A stretch of 15,781 nt of DNA from RGIG426 sp045640165 (GCA_045640165.1 JAZUEK010000042.1:1-15781); one strand, 5' to 3'; positions 6,714 to 13,963 are shown, counted from the stretch's first letter. Notes: generated by a model from the letters alone, not told the origin. A program made the numbers and translations.

Positions 6714-6747
6714 TCAAAAAGACACCCCGATTTCGGGGTGGCTTTTT
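6714..6747. terminator. Bidirectional intrinsic terminator between convergent genes
   Basis: CACCCCG (6723-6729) pairs with CGGGGTG (6734-6740) around ATTT. On the plus strand GCTTTTT follows; on the minus strand TCTTTTTG follows. It can therefore end the zinc-ribbon transcript and, from the other side, any spo0A transcript that crosses the repeat element. Confidence 0.85.
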
Positions 6748-6765
6748 ACGTTACCGCGGCAACGC

Positions 6766-6905
6766 CTTGCCTCCCTCTGACGAGGGAGGTGGCTTTTTGC
6801 GAAGCAAAAAGACGGAGGGAGAGAACGAAATTGGATAACACTTTCGGCTTTTCTCTCCCCCAGTCTCGCTATCGCTCGACAGCCCCCTCGTCAGAGAGGG
6901 CCAAG
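6766..6905. mobile_element. MITE-like 140-bp palindromic element
   Basis: The ends are imperfect inverted repeats of 21 bases (6766-6786 and 6885-6905) sharing CTTG and CTCTGACGAGGG. Inside are CCTCCCTC/GAGGGAGG (6770-6789), CTTTTTGC/GCAAAAAG (6793-6811) and GGGAGAGAA/TTCTCTCCC (6817-6859). The first stem followed by TGGCTTTTT could act as a second plus-strand terminator. No protein is encoded. I recall similar CCTCCCTC...GGAGGGAG repeats between genes in Oscillospiraceae genomes. A clear target-site duplication was not seen, so mobility is inference. Confidence 0.6.
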
Positions 6906-6919
6906 AACAGGGTTTCCCC

Positions 6920-7693
6920 TCACATCGCGCGGAGTTGCAGGCGGAAATTGTCCGCAATCATCGCGATAAATTCGCTGTTGGTCGGCTTGCCGCGCTCGGT
7001 GTGCACGGTATAGCCGAAATAGTGATCGAGCACGTCCACGTCGCCGCGGTCCCACGCGACCTCAATCGCGTGGCGAATCGCGCGTTCCACACGGCTCGAC
7101 GTGGTCTTAAACCGCTTCGCCACCGCCGGATACAAGCGCTTTGTAATGCTGTTGATGACCTCCTCGTCGTCAATCGCCATCAAAATGCCGTCACGCAAAT
7201 ACTGATAGCCCTTGATATGCGCCGGAACACCGATTTGGTGAAGCATTTCGGTCACCTGCATTTCAAGCGTCGAGGGCTTGGCCATCGTCGTCGGCACGCG
7301 GCGCATCGACAGTTCTCCGTCGCCGCAAAACGCCTCGATACGGGTCGCCATTTCGCCGAGGTCAAACGGTTGCAAAAAGAAATAATCCGCGCCGGCCAAC
7401 AGCACTTCACGCTCTAATTCGGGGCTGTCGAACCCAAACAGCACCAACACGCACGGGCGTTTTTTGAGTCCTGCCGTCGGCAAAGCGTTAAGAATTCCGA
7501 GCGCATCGAGATGGGGCAAAAACATATCCAAAACCACCACGTCCGGCTGTTTTTGCACAATAGCGTCCAGCACCATACGGCCGTCTTTTACAATGGTTTC
7601 GGCGGCTTTGCCGCGCTCACAAAGCAAGCGACACAGCGGCTTTCCGAATCCGTCGCTGTTGTCTGCAATCAAAATTTTCCGATTATTTTCCAC
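6920..7693 (-). CDS. spo0A: Spo0A sporulation response regulator, atypical receiver
   Basis: Spo0A is the master regulator of sporulation; phosphorylation normally drives dimerisation and binding to 0A boxes. The 257-residue product has a receiver (about 1-120), a linker and the Spo0A C-terminal domain (about 145-257). Diagnostic stretches include TKRLYPAVAKRF, the recognition helix SSRVERAIRHAIEVAW and YTVHTERGKPTNSEFIA. The phosphoacceptor D56 is present (VVVLDMFLP). Three usual switch residues differ: the second acidic-pocket Asp is Asn (ADN at 11-12), the conserved Thr is Phe86, and the conserved Lys is Gln108 (LQPFD for the usual LKPFD). I chose GTG 7691-7693, with GGAGG 8 bases upstream; an in-frame TTG at 7706-7708 would place the ribosome binding site inside the gene. 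The MITE-like element lies just downstream. Confidence 0.93.
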   Translation of the reverse strand: MENNRKILIADNSDGFGKPLCRLLCERGKAAETIVKDGRMVLDAIVQKQPDVVVLDMFLPHLDALGILNALPTAGLKKRPCVLVLFGFDSPELEREVLLAGADYFFLQPFDLGEMATRIEAFCGDGELSMRRVPTTMAKPSTLEMQVTEMLHQIGVPAHIKGYQYLRDGILMAIDDEEVINSITKRLYPAVAKRFKTTSSRVERAIRHAIEVAWDRGDVDVLDHYFGYTVHTERGKPTNSEFIAMIADNFRLQLRAM

Positions 7694-7743
7694 AGAAGTT
7701 GCCTCCAATCATTTTCAACGTCCCCTTCGCGGACCACGGCATT

Positions 7744-7987
7744 TTCGACAACAGAGAAAAATCCCATCGACACGTTGCAAAGAACCGTGTCGACGCTTTG
7801 CAAAGATTTTTGTCGCGCCGAAACACCGATTTTTGTCGGCTTGCCGCGTCCTTTGCCGCGGAGGGTTGTCCATGGGTATAAATTACCATATTTTGGTGAT
7901 AATTGCAATAGTTGGAAATAACATTTTTTGATAATTTTACCATTTTTTGGCATTTTTGTGCGACAAAATTCGACAAACATTGTCGAA
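7744..7987. promoter_or_regulatory. spo0A upstream region with Spo0A boxes
   Basis: The established 0A box is TGTCGAA. Perfect matches occur at 7744-7750 and 7969-7975 (both on the minus strand) and 7981-7987 (plus strand). The last two form the palindrome TTCGACAAACATTGTCGAA (7969-7987). One-mismatch boxes occur at 7766-7772 and 7788-7794, with further TTGTCG-like cores near 7810, 7833 and 7960. This points to autoregulation of spo0A. The region 7694-8046 otherwise has no open frame I accept, and I could not pick a convincing sigma-A or sigma-H promoter in it. Confidence 0.7.
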
Positions 7988-8046
7988 AAACACCGAGTCG
8001 AAAGAGATTGGAGAGAAAGTGGGCGATGCGGTAAAAGTGAAGAGTA

Positions 8047-8083
8047 AAAAAGTAAAACGCCGTTGCAAAAGCAACGGCGTTTT
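8047..8083 (-). terminator. Intrinsic terminator of tRNA-Arg
   Basis: ACGCCGTTGC (8057-8066) and GCAACGGCGT (8071-8080) form a perfect 10-bp stem with an AAAA loop. On the minus strand it is followed by TTTTACTTTTTT. It begins 3 bases after the encoded CCA end of the tRNA and insulates spo0A from it. Confidence 0.85.
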
Positions 8084-8158
8084 TGGCACCCCCTACCGGA
8101 ATCGAACCGATAACTAACCCTTAGGAGGGGTTTGTTATATCCATTTAACTAAGGAGGT
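8084..8158 (-). tRNA. tRNA-Arg (anticodon CCT)
   Basis: Folded by hand on the minus strand, all arms close. The acceptor is ACCTCCT/AGGGGGT with one G-U pair; the D stem is GTTA/TAAC; the anticodon arm is AACCC-CTCCTAA-GGGTT, giving anticodon CCT for AGG codons; the variable loop is four bases; the T arm is ATCGG-TTCGATT-CCGGT. The discriminator is G and the CCA end is encoded (8084-8086). Total length is 75 bases. Confidence 0.95.
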
Positions 8159-8184
8159 AAAAAGAAAGCGAGTTTCCTCGCTTT
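8159..8184 (-). terminator. Terminator of the obgE-ycxB-like operon, abutting the tRNA
   Basis: AAAGCGAG (8165-8172) pairs with CTCGCTTT (8177-8184) around a 4-base loop, and on the minus strand CTTTTTA follows. The outer stem overlaps the stop codon of the preceding gene (8183-8185), and the T-run ends one base before the tRNA. Confidence 0.75.
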
Positions 8185-8209
8185 ATAAGGCAATTTTTTC
8201 GAAATTCAA
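8182..8209 (-). promoter_or_regulatory. Candidate tRNA-Arg promoter inside the end of the ycxB-like gene
   Basis: On the minus strand, TTGAAT (8204-8209, 4 of 6) and TATAAA (8182-8187, 5 of 6) are separated by 16 bases. Transcription would start near 8175, within the terminator loop, so this RNA would lack the first arm of the terminator stem and escape it. This would explain how the tRNA is expressed behind a terminator. Confidence 0.5.
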
Positions 8210-8737
8210 CCGGCAGGCGGTGCGAATGTTGTCCTTGAGAACGTTTTGCGTCTCTTTATCGAGATCGGCGGTATCCACCACCGTCACACCGTTTTGGCCG
8301 GAGAAGAAAAACCAAAAACCGCCCACCTGATAGAGTTTGGTGAAATCGGCAAACAGAATTTTGTTTTCGCCGACCGCCGGCTCAATCTGGCTCATATAGG
8401 TGTCGTAAAACGCATAGGTAACGTTTTGGCGGCGGCGGTTGTTTTTCGCATACCGTTTGGCAAGCACCTTGTCGGTGTTGAGACCGGTGGTCAGCGAAAA
8501 CGCACCGACAAGTCCGAACGCCGCCAGATACGGCAAAATCGCAAAAAACTGCGTAAAATTCTGCACAAGCAGTCCCGCCGCGATCGAAAGACACACCGCG
8601 CCGACCACGATATACAGCCGTTTGAGCGCGCCGGCTTTCGGGTCAGAGCGCTGTTGCAGGCGCACCACCGCGCGGTAGACCGGCATCGTGTAGGCCATTT
8701 TTGCCGTACAAATCGGCTCTTTTTTCTCGTTTTCCAT
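8183..8737 (-). CDS. YcxB-like two-helix membrane protein
   Basis: The 184-residue protein has a polar N-terminus, two adjacent hydrophobic segments (about residues 41-62 and 65-85), a basic stretch (KRYAKNNRRRQ) and a soluble C-terminal domain. The pattern ILFADFTKLYQVGGFWFFFSGQNGVTVV is like the YcxB-like C-terminal domain, where a strand-rich fold follows two membrane helices. Its function is not established. I chose ATG 8735-8737 with TGAGG just upstream; an ATG at 8750-8752 overlapping the ispE stop would add five residues and is possible. It is the last gene of the operon and its stop codon lies inside the terminator stem. Confidence 0.7.
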   Translation of the reverse strand: MENEKKEPICTAKMAYTMPVYRAVVRLQQRSDPKAGALKRLYIVVGAVCLSIAAGLLVQNFTQFFAILPYLAAFGLVGAFSLTTGLNTDKVLAKRYAKNNRRRQNVTYAFYDTYMSQIEPAVGENKILFADFTKLYQVGGFWFFFSGQNGVTVVDTADLDKETQNVLKDNIRTACRLNFEKIAL

Positions 8738-8744
8738 AAAAACC

Positions 8745-9614
8745 TCACTCATTCGACAGCGGACGGCACAGATACACCGCACCGAAATCGCGCAGCGCTT
8801 CGCGGCAGGCGCGCGCGTCCGTTTCGTTTTTGAACAGCGCAAACACCGCCGAGCCACTTCCGCTCATTTGGCATCCGTAGGGCGCAAATTCTCGCATTTT
8901 TTCGCAAATAGCGGTCACTTCCGAAAGACCCAGCACGTCCTCGAACACGTTATACATCTTTTCGCCCACCGCGGCGACGTCGCCGGCTTCGAGGGCGGCA
9001 ATCATCCCCACTTCGTCCGACAGCTTACGCTCGCCCGTGAAGGTGTCCACCGCTTTGTACGCCTCGGCAGTAGAGACGGAAACCGACGGTTTGCACACCA
9101 CCACAAAGAGGTCGTCCGGCAAACTTTTTACGGGTTCTAACACCTCGCCGATACCGGTGGCGAGCGCCGCGCCGCCTTTTACGCAAAACGGCACGTCCGC
9201 GCCGATGGACACGGCAAACGCACACAAAGCCTCCGTGGAAAACGGGTCGTCCCACAAGCGGTTACAGCCGCGTAACACAGCGGCGGCATCCGCGCTTCCG
9301 CCGGCAAGTCCTGCTTGCTGGGGAATTTTTTTGTCTATGTAAATATCCAGTCCGCCGATACGCTCCGCCTCCGGCAACGCGTTCCAAAACGCTTTGGCGG
9401 CGGCATAGGCGGTATTGCGGCGGTCGGTCGGCAACTCTTTATCCGAAAGGCGCAAAAAGATGCCCGGCTCATCCACACGGGTGACGGTCACGGTATCCGA
9501 CAACGTTATCGTTTGCATCACCGTGCGAATCAGGTGGTACTCGTCCTCTCGTTTGCCGACCACGTCCAGCGTCAGATTGATTTTTGCCGGCGCGGACAGG
9601 GTCAAACGCTTCAT
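8745..9614 (-). CDS. ispE: 4-diphosphocytidyl-2-C-methyl-D-erythritol kinase
   Basis: IspE is the GHMP-family kinase that phosphorylates CDP-methylerythritol in the methylerythritol phosphate route to isoprenoids. The 289-residue length is normal. It has the N-terminal SAPAKINLTLDV (residues 7-18, with catalytic-region Lys11), the ATP-binding glycine loop GLAGGSADAA (102-111), GADVPFC (138-144) and the C-terminal MSGSGSAVFALF typical of GHMP kinases. The ATG (9612-9614) overlaps the stop of the aminotransferase upstream by four bases (ATGA), so it is translationally coupled. It implies non-mevalonate isoprenoid synthesis in this organism. Confidence 0.95.
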   Translation of the reverse strand: MKRLTLSAPAKINLTLDVVGKREDEYHLIRTVMQTITLSDTVTVTRVDEPGIFLRLSDKELPTDRRNTAYAAAKAFWNALPEAERIGGLDIYIDKKIPQQAGLAGGSADAAAVLRGCNRLWDDPFSTEALCAFAVSIGADVPFCVKGGAALATGIGEVLEPVKSLPDDLFVVVCKPSVSVSTAEAYKAVDTFTGERKLSDEVGMIAALEAGDVAAVGEKMYNVFEDVLGLSEVTAICEKMREFAPYGCQMSGSGSAVFALFKNETDARACREALRDFGAVYLCRPLSNE

Positions 9615-10783
9615 TTTTTCAACTCCTCAATAAACTCGCGCATCCGCTTAGTCGCCTCGCAAATGTGAGACACCGAATAGCAGTAGGAAATGCGCACAAA
9701 GCCCTCGCCGCATTCGCCGAACGCGGTGCCGGGCACAACGGCAACCTGCTTTTCGCGAAGCAGGCACTCACAGAATTCTTCCGACGTAAGTCCCGTGGAT
9801 GCAATGCACGGGAACACGTAAAACGCGCCCTCCGGCTCGAAGCAGGAGAGGCCCATCCGACGAAGCTCGTCCACAATCAGGCGGCGGCGCTTGTCGTATT
9901 CGGCGCACATATGCCGAACGTCTTCCTCGCCGTTATCCAGCGCCTCAATGGCGGCATACTGCGCCGTTGTCGGCGCGCACATAATGGCGTATTGGTGGAG
10001 TTTGAGCATTTGCTTTAAGATGGGCGCCGGCGCGCAGGCATAACCGAGACGCCAGCCGGTCATGGCAAACGCTTTCGAAAATCCGCTGACGAGAATCGTG
10101 CGCTCCCACATATCGGGAAGCGAAGCAATGCTGACGTGCGGCACGCCGCCGTAGGTCAACTCGCCGTAAATCTCGTCGGACAGCACGAGAATGTTCGTGC
10201 CGCGCAGCACCTCAGCGATTTGCTCCAAATGCTCGCGGCGCATCACGGCGCCGGTCGGGTTGTTCGGGAACGGCAACACGAGCAGTTTCGTTTTGTCGGT
10301 AATCGCGGATTTCAGCGCTTCGGGCGTGAGGCGGAACTCGTCCTCTTCTTTCGTCACAAGCGACACCGGCACACCGCCGGCAAGTTTCGCCAGCGGCGCA
10401 TAGCAAACAAAGCAGGGCGACGGGATAAGCACCTCATCTCCCGGCTGGATAACCGCGCGGAACGCGTTGTCAATCGCTTCGCTGCCGCCGACGGTAATCA
10501 TCACTTCGGTTTTCGGGTCGTATTCTACCGAGAAGCGGCGTTTTAAGTACTTGGCGGTGGATTCGCGCAGTTGCGTAAAACCGGCGTTCGGCGAATACCA
10601 CGTCTTGCCCTTTTCAAGCGTTTCAATGCCGCGCTGACTGATGTGCCACGGGGTGGAAAAATCCGGCTCACCGATGGTGAGCGAAATAACGTCCTCCACC
10701 TCGCTCGCCAAGTCAAAAAAGCGGCGAATTCCGGACGGCGGAAGCGCCGTAAGTTCCGGATTCAGCAAGGTTGTGTAATCCAT
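9611..10783 (-). CDS. PLP-dependent class I/II aminotransferase (PatA/AspC-like)
   Basis: The 390-residue protein is a fold-type I aminotransferase. Seen in order: GEPDFSTP (39-46, substrate region), YSPNAGFTQLRE (63-74), the cofactor-binding PFPNNPTGAV (171-180) and SDEIYGELTY (202-211), the Schiff-base Lys237 in SGFSKAFAMTGWRLGY, and a C-terminal substrate-binding Arg in EGFVRISYCYS. This is the subgroup annotated as aspartate/aromatic or PatA-like aminotransferase; the amino donor cannot be fixed from sequence alone. It shares one base with the stop of the Lrp-type gene (TAATG) and overlaps ispE by four. The pairing with an Lrp/AsnC regulator suggests amino-acid-responsive expression, which is inference. 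Confidence 0.93.
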   Translation of the reverse strand: MDYTTLLNPELTALPPSGIRRFFDLASEVEDVISLTIGEPDFSTPWHISQRGIETLEKGKTWYSPNAGFTQLRESTAKYLKRRFSVEYDPKTEVMITVGGSEAIDNAFRAVIQPGDEVLIPSPCFVCYAPLAKLAGGVPVSLVTKEEDEFRLTPEALKSAITDKTKLLVLPFPNNPTGAVMRREHLEQIAEVLRGTNILVLSDEIYGELTYGGVPHVSIASLPDMWERTILVSGFSKAFAMTGWRLGYACAPAPILKQMLKLHQYAIMCAPTTAQYAAIEALDNGEEDVRHMCAEYDKRRRLIVDELRRMGLSCFEPEGAFYVFPCIASTGLTSEEFCECLLREKQVAVVPGTAFGECGEGFVRISYCYSVSHICEATKRMREFIEELKK

Positions 10784-11256
10784 TAAAAAGCCCCTCTCTC
10801 GTCCTTCTGCTCGCCGAGGAACTGCACGTCGCGCTCTTTATAACGGCGAAGCACAAAGTGGGTCGTGGTAGAAACCACCGAATCGAGCGTCGCGAGGCGG
10901 CGCGCCACGAACATGGCGATTTCCTGGAACGTCTTGCCGCGCACCACAATCGAGAAATCATAGCCGCCGGACATCAGATACACGTTTTCCACCTCGTCAA
11001 AGTGCATAATCGTCTCGGCGAGTTCTTCAAAACCGCGGTCGCGTTTCGGGGTGACACGCAGTTCGATAATCGCGGTCACGTAATCGCGGTCGGTACGGTC
11101 CCAGTCCACCACGGCTTTATAGCCGCGCAGAACGCCGTCCGCCTCCAGTTTGGCAATCTTTGCCGCCACGTCGTCTTCGGTCGTGCCGAGCATTGCGGCG
11201 ATTTGCGCGTTGGAAAGGCGCGCATTGTCGTTCAAAATCGTCAATAATTTGTCCAT
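10783..11256 (-). CDS. Lrp/AsnC-family transcriptional regulator
   Basis: The 157-residue protein has the two-domain Lrp/AsnC layout: an N-terminal winged helix-turn-helix (about residues 1-50, LSNAQIAAMLGTTEDDVAAKIAKLEADGVLRGY) and a C-terminal ligand-binding RAM domain (about 62-140, with VENVYLMSGGYDFSIVVRG). Such proteins bind amino acids and form oligomers on DNA. Its ATG follows a GAGGAGG ribosome binding site that overlaps the stop of the gene upstream. It directly precedes and touches an aminotransferase gene, a common pairing in Clostridia, which is its most likely target. Confidence 0.92.
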   Translation of the reverse strand: MDKLLTILNDNARLSNAQIAAMLGTTEDDVAAKIAKLEADGVLRGYKAVVDWDRTDRDYVTAIIELRVTPKRDRGFEELAETIMHFDEVENVYLMSGGYDFSIVVRGKTFQEIAMFVARRLATLDSVVSTTTHFVLRRYKERDVQFLGEQKDERGAF

Positions 11257-11268
11257 GATGATTCCTCC

Positions 11269-12135
11269 TCAATGGTTTTCGTTCTTCATAAATCCGTTGC
11301 CAAAAGTCTGTTCTGTCGTGAGTACAACGGTAAAAGCGTTGGGGTCAAGCGCGCGAATACGGGCGCGCAACGGGTGCACCTCCGACGGGCGGAGCGCACA
11401 CAACACCGCGTTGCGGTGGACGTTTGTGTAACCGCCTTTGGCGGAGAGCAACGTCACGCCGCGGCCGAGTTCGTGTAAAATCACGTCGGTGACCGCGCGT
11501 TCGCAGTCGGTCAGGATTAAAAGCATTCGTCCGTGGTCGCGGCCGTAAACCACGGCATCGGTCACACGGGAACTGATAAAAATCAGCACCACGGCGTAAA
11601 GGCCGCTTTGCAGCTTGCCGAACACCGCCACCGAAAGCGCGACCACCACGCCGTCAATCAGCAAGAGCAGCCGGCCGATTGGCAGGTGGGGAAATTTGCG
11701 TTCGAGCAATCGCGCCACAATCTCGCTTCCGCCGGTGGTGGCGCCGCGCCACAAGATAAGCCCGATACCGAACCCCATCAGCACGCCGGCAGATAAGGCG
11801 GCTAAAAGAGGATCGGCGGTATACGGGTGAATCCACGACGCGGTCTCGGCGACGTTCAAAAGAAGCGACAGCCCGATAGTCACCAGGGCGGTACGCACGG
11901 TAAATCCGCGTCCCAATTTGAACGTAGCCACCGCTAAAAGCGGCAGGTTGAGGCACAACGTCAGCGTACCGATGGACAGCCACGGCAACACCGCGTGAAT
12001 CACGGTTGCAACGCCAAGCACGCCGCCCGGCGCAATCTCGTTCGGCGACGAAAACACCGTCACCGCCACCGCGACGCACACTGCGCCCACAAGATAACAC
12101 ACAACGTCAAGCAAAAACCGCCGCGATTGTTTCAA
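11269..12135 (-). CDS. YitT-family membrane protein
   Basis: The 288-residue protein begins with several membrane segments (the first near residues 7-28, VVCYLVGAVCVAVAVTVF; further ones to about residue 195) containing the YitT motifs NEIAPGGVLGVATVIH and GATTGGSEIVARLL. It ends in a soluble DUF2179-type domain (about 205-285, with KGGYTNVHRNAVLCAL). Transport of some ligand is suspected for the family, but no substrate is established. I chose TTG 12133-12135 because GGGGAGAG lies 6 bases upstream and the gene then begins after the mrnC stop. An ATG at 12181-12183 would overlap mrnC by 29 bases and add 16 uncharacteristic polar residues. Confidence 0.88.
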   Translation of the reverse strand: MKQSRRFLLDVVCYLVGAVCVAVAVTVFSSPNEIAPGGVLGVATVIHAVLPWLSIGTLTLCLNLPLLAVATFKLGRGFTVRTALVTIGLSLLLNVAETASWIHPYTADPLLAALSAGVLMGFGIGLILWRGATTGGSEIVARLLERKFPHLPIGRLLLLIDGVVVALSVAVFGKLQSGLYAVVLIFISSRVTDAVVYGRDHGRMLLILTDCERAVTDVILHELGRGVTLLSAKGGYTNVHRNAVLCALRPSEVHPLRARIRALDPNAFTVVLTTEQTFGNGFMKNENH

Positions 12136-12154
12136 AAAAATCTCTCCCCGTCGC

Positions 12155-12526
12155 TTATTCCGCGATGAGGGCAAACAGTTCATGCAAGCGGTCGGTCTCG
12201 TCGTTCAGATAGAGATAGCCGAACAGCGTTTCAAGACCGGTCGCTTTATGGTAATCGTCACCCGTCCGCGCGGTGTGGGCGTTGCGCCCACGCTTATAGA
12301 CGGCGAGTTCCTTTTCGGTTAAATGCGGCAATATCTTTTCGAGTGCCGCCGCCTGCGCCGGCGCGCAGACCATGGAAACCGCCTGCCTATGTAACGCGTT
12401 TGCCGGGCGGTTGGCAGAGGCCGCTAAGTGCTCGCGCACCATCAGTTCAAACACACCGTCGCCGACGAACGCCAGCGTAATGGGGCTTAAACCACGGGTA
12501 TCCAATTCTTCGGGATACAGTCGCAT
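12155..12526 (-). CDS. mrnC: Mini-ribonuclease III
   Basis: MrnC is a stand-alone RNase III catalytic domain without the double-stranded RNA-binding domain; in Bacillus subtilis it matures 23S rRNA ends. The 123-residue size is right. Visible motifs are LAFVGDGVFELMVRE (residues 18-32, with acidic D23 and E27), the conserved YKRGRNAHTA (77-86) and ATGLETLFGYLYL (95-107, with E99 a metal ligand). The ATG has GGGAG upstream and lies 12 bases after obgE, so the two genes share a transcript. Both are linked to large ribosomal subunit maturation, a sensible functional pairing. Confidence 0.93.
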   Translation of the reverse strand: MRLYPEELDTRGLSPITLAFVGDGVFELMVREHLAASANRPANALHRQAVSMVCAPAQAAALEKILPHLTEKELAVYKRGRNAHTARTGDDYHKATGLETLFGYLYLNDETDRLHELFALIAE

Positions 12527-12538
12527 ATCGGTTCTCCC

Positions 12539-13810
12539 TTAATTTACAAATTCAAACTCAAAATCGTAGAGGCAGACGGTGTCGCCCTCTTGCACGCCGG
12601 CGTCGCGCAAAGCGTCGATAACACCGGCGGCTTTGAGCACACGCTCAAAGTATTGAAGTGCCTCGTAATCGTCGAAATTGATGCCGCGCATCACAGTTAA
12701 AAGCCACTTGCCCTCGACGGAATAGACCCCGTCGTCGGTTTTGGTCACCGTCACCGAGCGGTCTTTGAAACTGTCCGCATCCGCTTGCACCGGTGCTTCC
12801 GGCTCGAACGCGCGAATGGGCGGCAGCGTCGCGAGCGTCGCGGCGCAGGCATTAATCAGTTCGTCCGTGCCGTGGGAAATCGGCGCCATCATCGGGAAGT
12901 AGCGATAGCCGCGTTTTTCCATTTCGGCGGCGAATGCCTCAAGCTGTTCGTCGGTCGCCAAATCGCATTTGTTGCCGGCAACGAGCATCGGCAGTTTGGC
13001 AAGCTCCGGATTAAAGGTTTCGAGTTCCTTGTTAATCGTATCGAAATCCGCAAGCGGGTCGCGGCCCTCGCTTCCTGCCACGTCCACGATATGGACAAGC
13101 AGGCGGCACCGCTCCACGTGGCGCAAAAACTCGTGACCGAGTCCCACGCCTTCGCCGGCGCCCTCGATAAGCCCGGGAATATCCGCCATCACGAACGACG
13201 CCTCGCCCACGCGCACCACGCCGAGCACCGGCGTAATCGTGGTAAAGTGGTAGTTGGCGATTTGCGGCTTCGCTTCGGACACCACCGACACGAGTGTGGA
13301 TTTTCCCACGTTCGGGAATCCCACCAAGCCCACGTCGGCGAGCAATTTCAGTTCCAGTCGCACGGTAAATTCCTCGCCCGGGATGCCGGGTTTGGCAAAC
13401 CGCGGTGTTTGACGGGTCGGCGTGGCAAAATGGCTGTTGCCCCAGCCGCCGTTGCCGCCTTTGGCGAGCACCACCGGCTCTTTGCCGGACAAATCCGCCA
13501 TCAGCCGGCCGGTTTCGTCGTCATACACCAGTGTGCCGCGCGGCACTTTCAGCACCACGTCCGCACCGGCTTTGCCGCTGCAGCGTTTGCCGCCACCGGG
13601 CAGTCCGTTTTCGGCGTGGAATTTGCGTTTGTGGCGGTAATCGGAGAGGGTATTCATTCCCTCGTCCACCACGAACACAACGTTACCGCCGCGTCCGCCG
13701 TCGCCGCCGTCAGGGCCTCCGGATGCCACGAATTTTTCGCGGTGAAACGCCACCGCGCCGTCGCCGCCGTTGCCGGCTTTTATATGAATGGTTGCTTTAT
13801 CGATAAACAC
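12539..13810 (-). CDS. obgE: GTPase ObgE/CgtA
   Basis: Obg is an essential GTPase acting in 50S subunit assembly and stress signalling. The 423-residue product has the glycine-rich Obg domain (residues 1-155, AGNGGDGAVAFHREKFV), the G domain with G1 GFPNVGKST (164-172), G3 DIPGL (210-214) and G4 NKCD (280-283), and a C-terminal OCT domain (about 345-423) typical of Gram-positive Obg. I chose GTG 13808-13810 because the protein then begins (M)FIDKATIHIKAG as family members do, AAAGGGGG sits 8 bases upstream, and the leader from the promoter is about 47 bases. The ATG at 13847-13849 would add 13 atypical residues and leave a leader of only about 8 bases. First gene of the operon. Confidence 0.95.
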   Translation of the reverse strand: MFIDKATIHIKAGNGGDGAVAFHREKFVASGGPDGGDGGRGGNVVFVVDEGMNTLSDYRHKRKFHAENGLPGGGKRCSGKAGADVVLKVPRGTLVYDDETGRLMADLSGKEPVVLAKGGNGGWGNSHFATPTRQTPRFAKPGIPGEEFTVRLELKLLADVGLVGFPNVGKSTLVSVVSEAKPQIANYHFTTITPVLGVVRVGEASFVMADIPGLIEGAGEGVGLGHEFLRHVERCRLLVHIVDVAGSEGRDPLADFDTINKELETFNPELAKLPMLVAGNKCDLATDEQLEAFAAEMEKRGYRYFPMMAPISHGTDELINACAATLATLPPIRAFEPEAPVQADADSFKDRSVTVTKTDDGVYSVEGKWLLTVMRGINFDDYEALQYFERVLKAAGVIDALRDAGVQEGDTVCLYDFEFEFVN

Positions 13811-13863
13811 GCGGTGCGCCCCCTTTTTGTCCATTTTAGGCATAGTCATAGTTATACACCTAT

Positions 13864-13892
13864 ATCATACCCTATTTTTCCCGTAATGTCAA
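13864..13892 (-). promoter_or_regulatory. Sigma-A promoter of the obgE operon
   Basis: On the minus strand, TTGACA (13887-13892, perfect) and TATGAT (13864-13869, 5 of 6) are separated by 17 bases. It lies in the short intergenic space after the oadA terminator and is the only strong promoter seen for the seven-gene operon that follows. Confidence 0.85.
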
Positions 13893-13913
13893 AACAAATT
13901 CCGCCGAAAACGC

Positions 13914-13949
13914 AAAAAAATCCCGTTGCAACCGTAGTTGCAACGGGAT
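13914..13949 (-). terminator. Intrinsic terminator after oadA
   Basis: ATCCCGTTGCAAC (13920-13932) and GTTGCAACGGGAT (13937-13949) form a perfect 13-bp stem with a CGTA loop, followed on the minus strand by a run of seven T. It ends the oad operon 14 bases after the oadA stop and just before the obgE promoter. Confidence 0.92.
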
Positions 13950-13963
13950 TTTCTCTTGAAATC

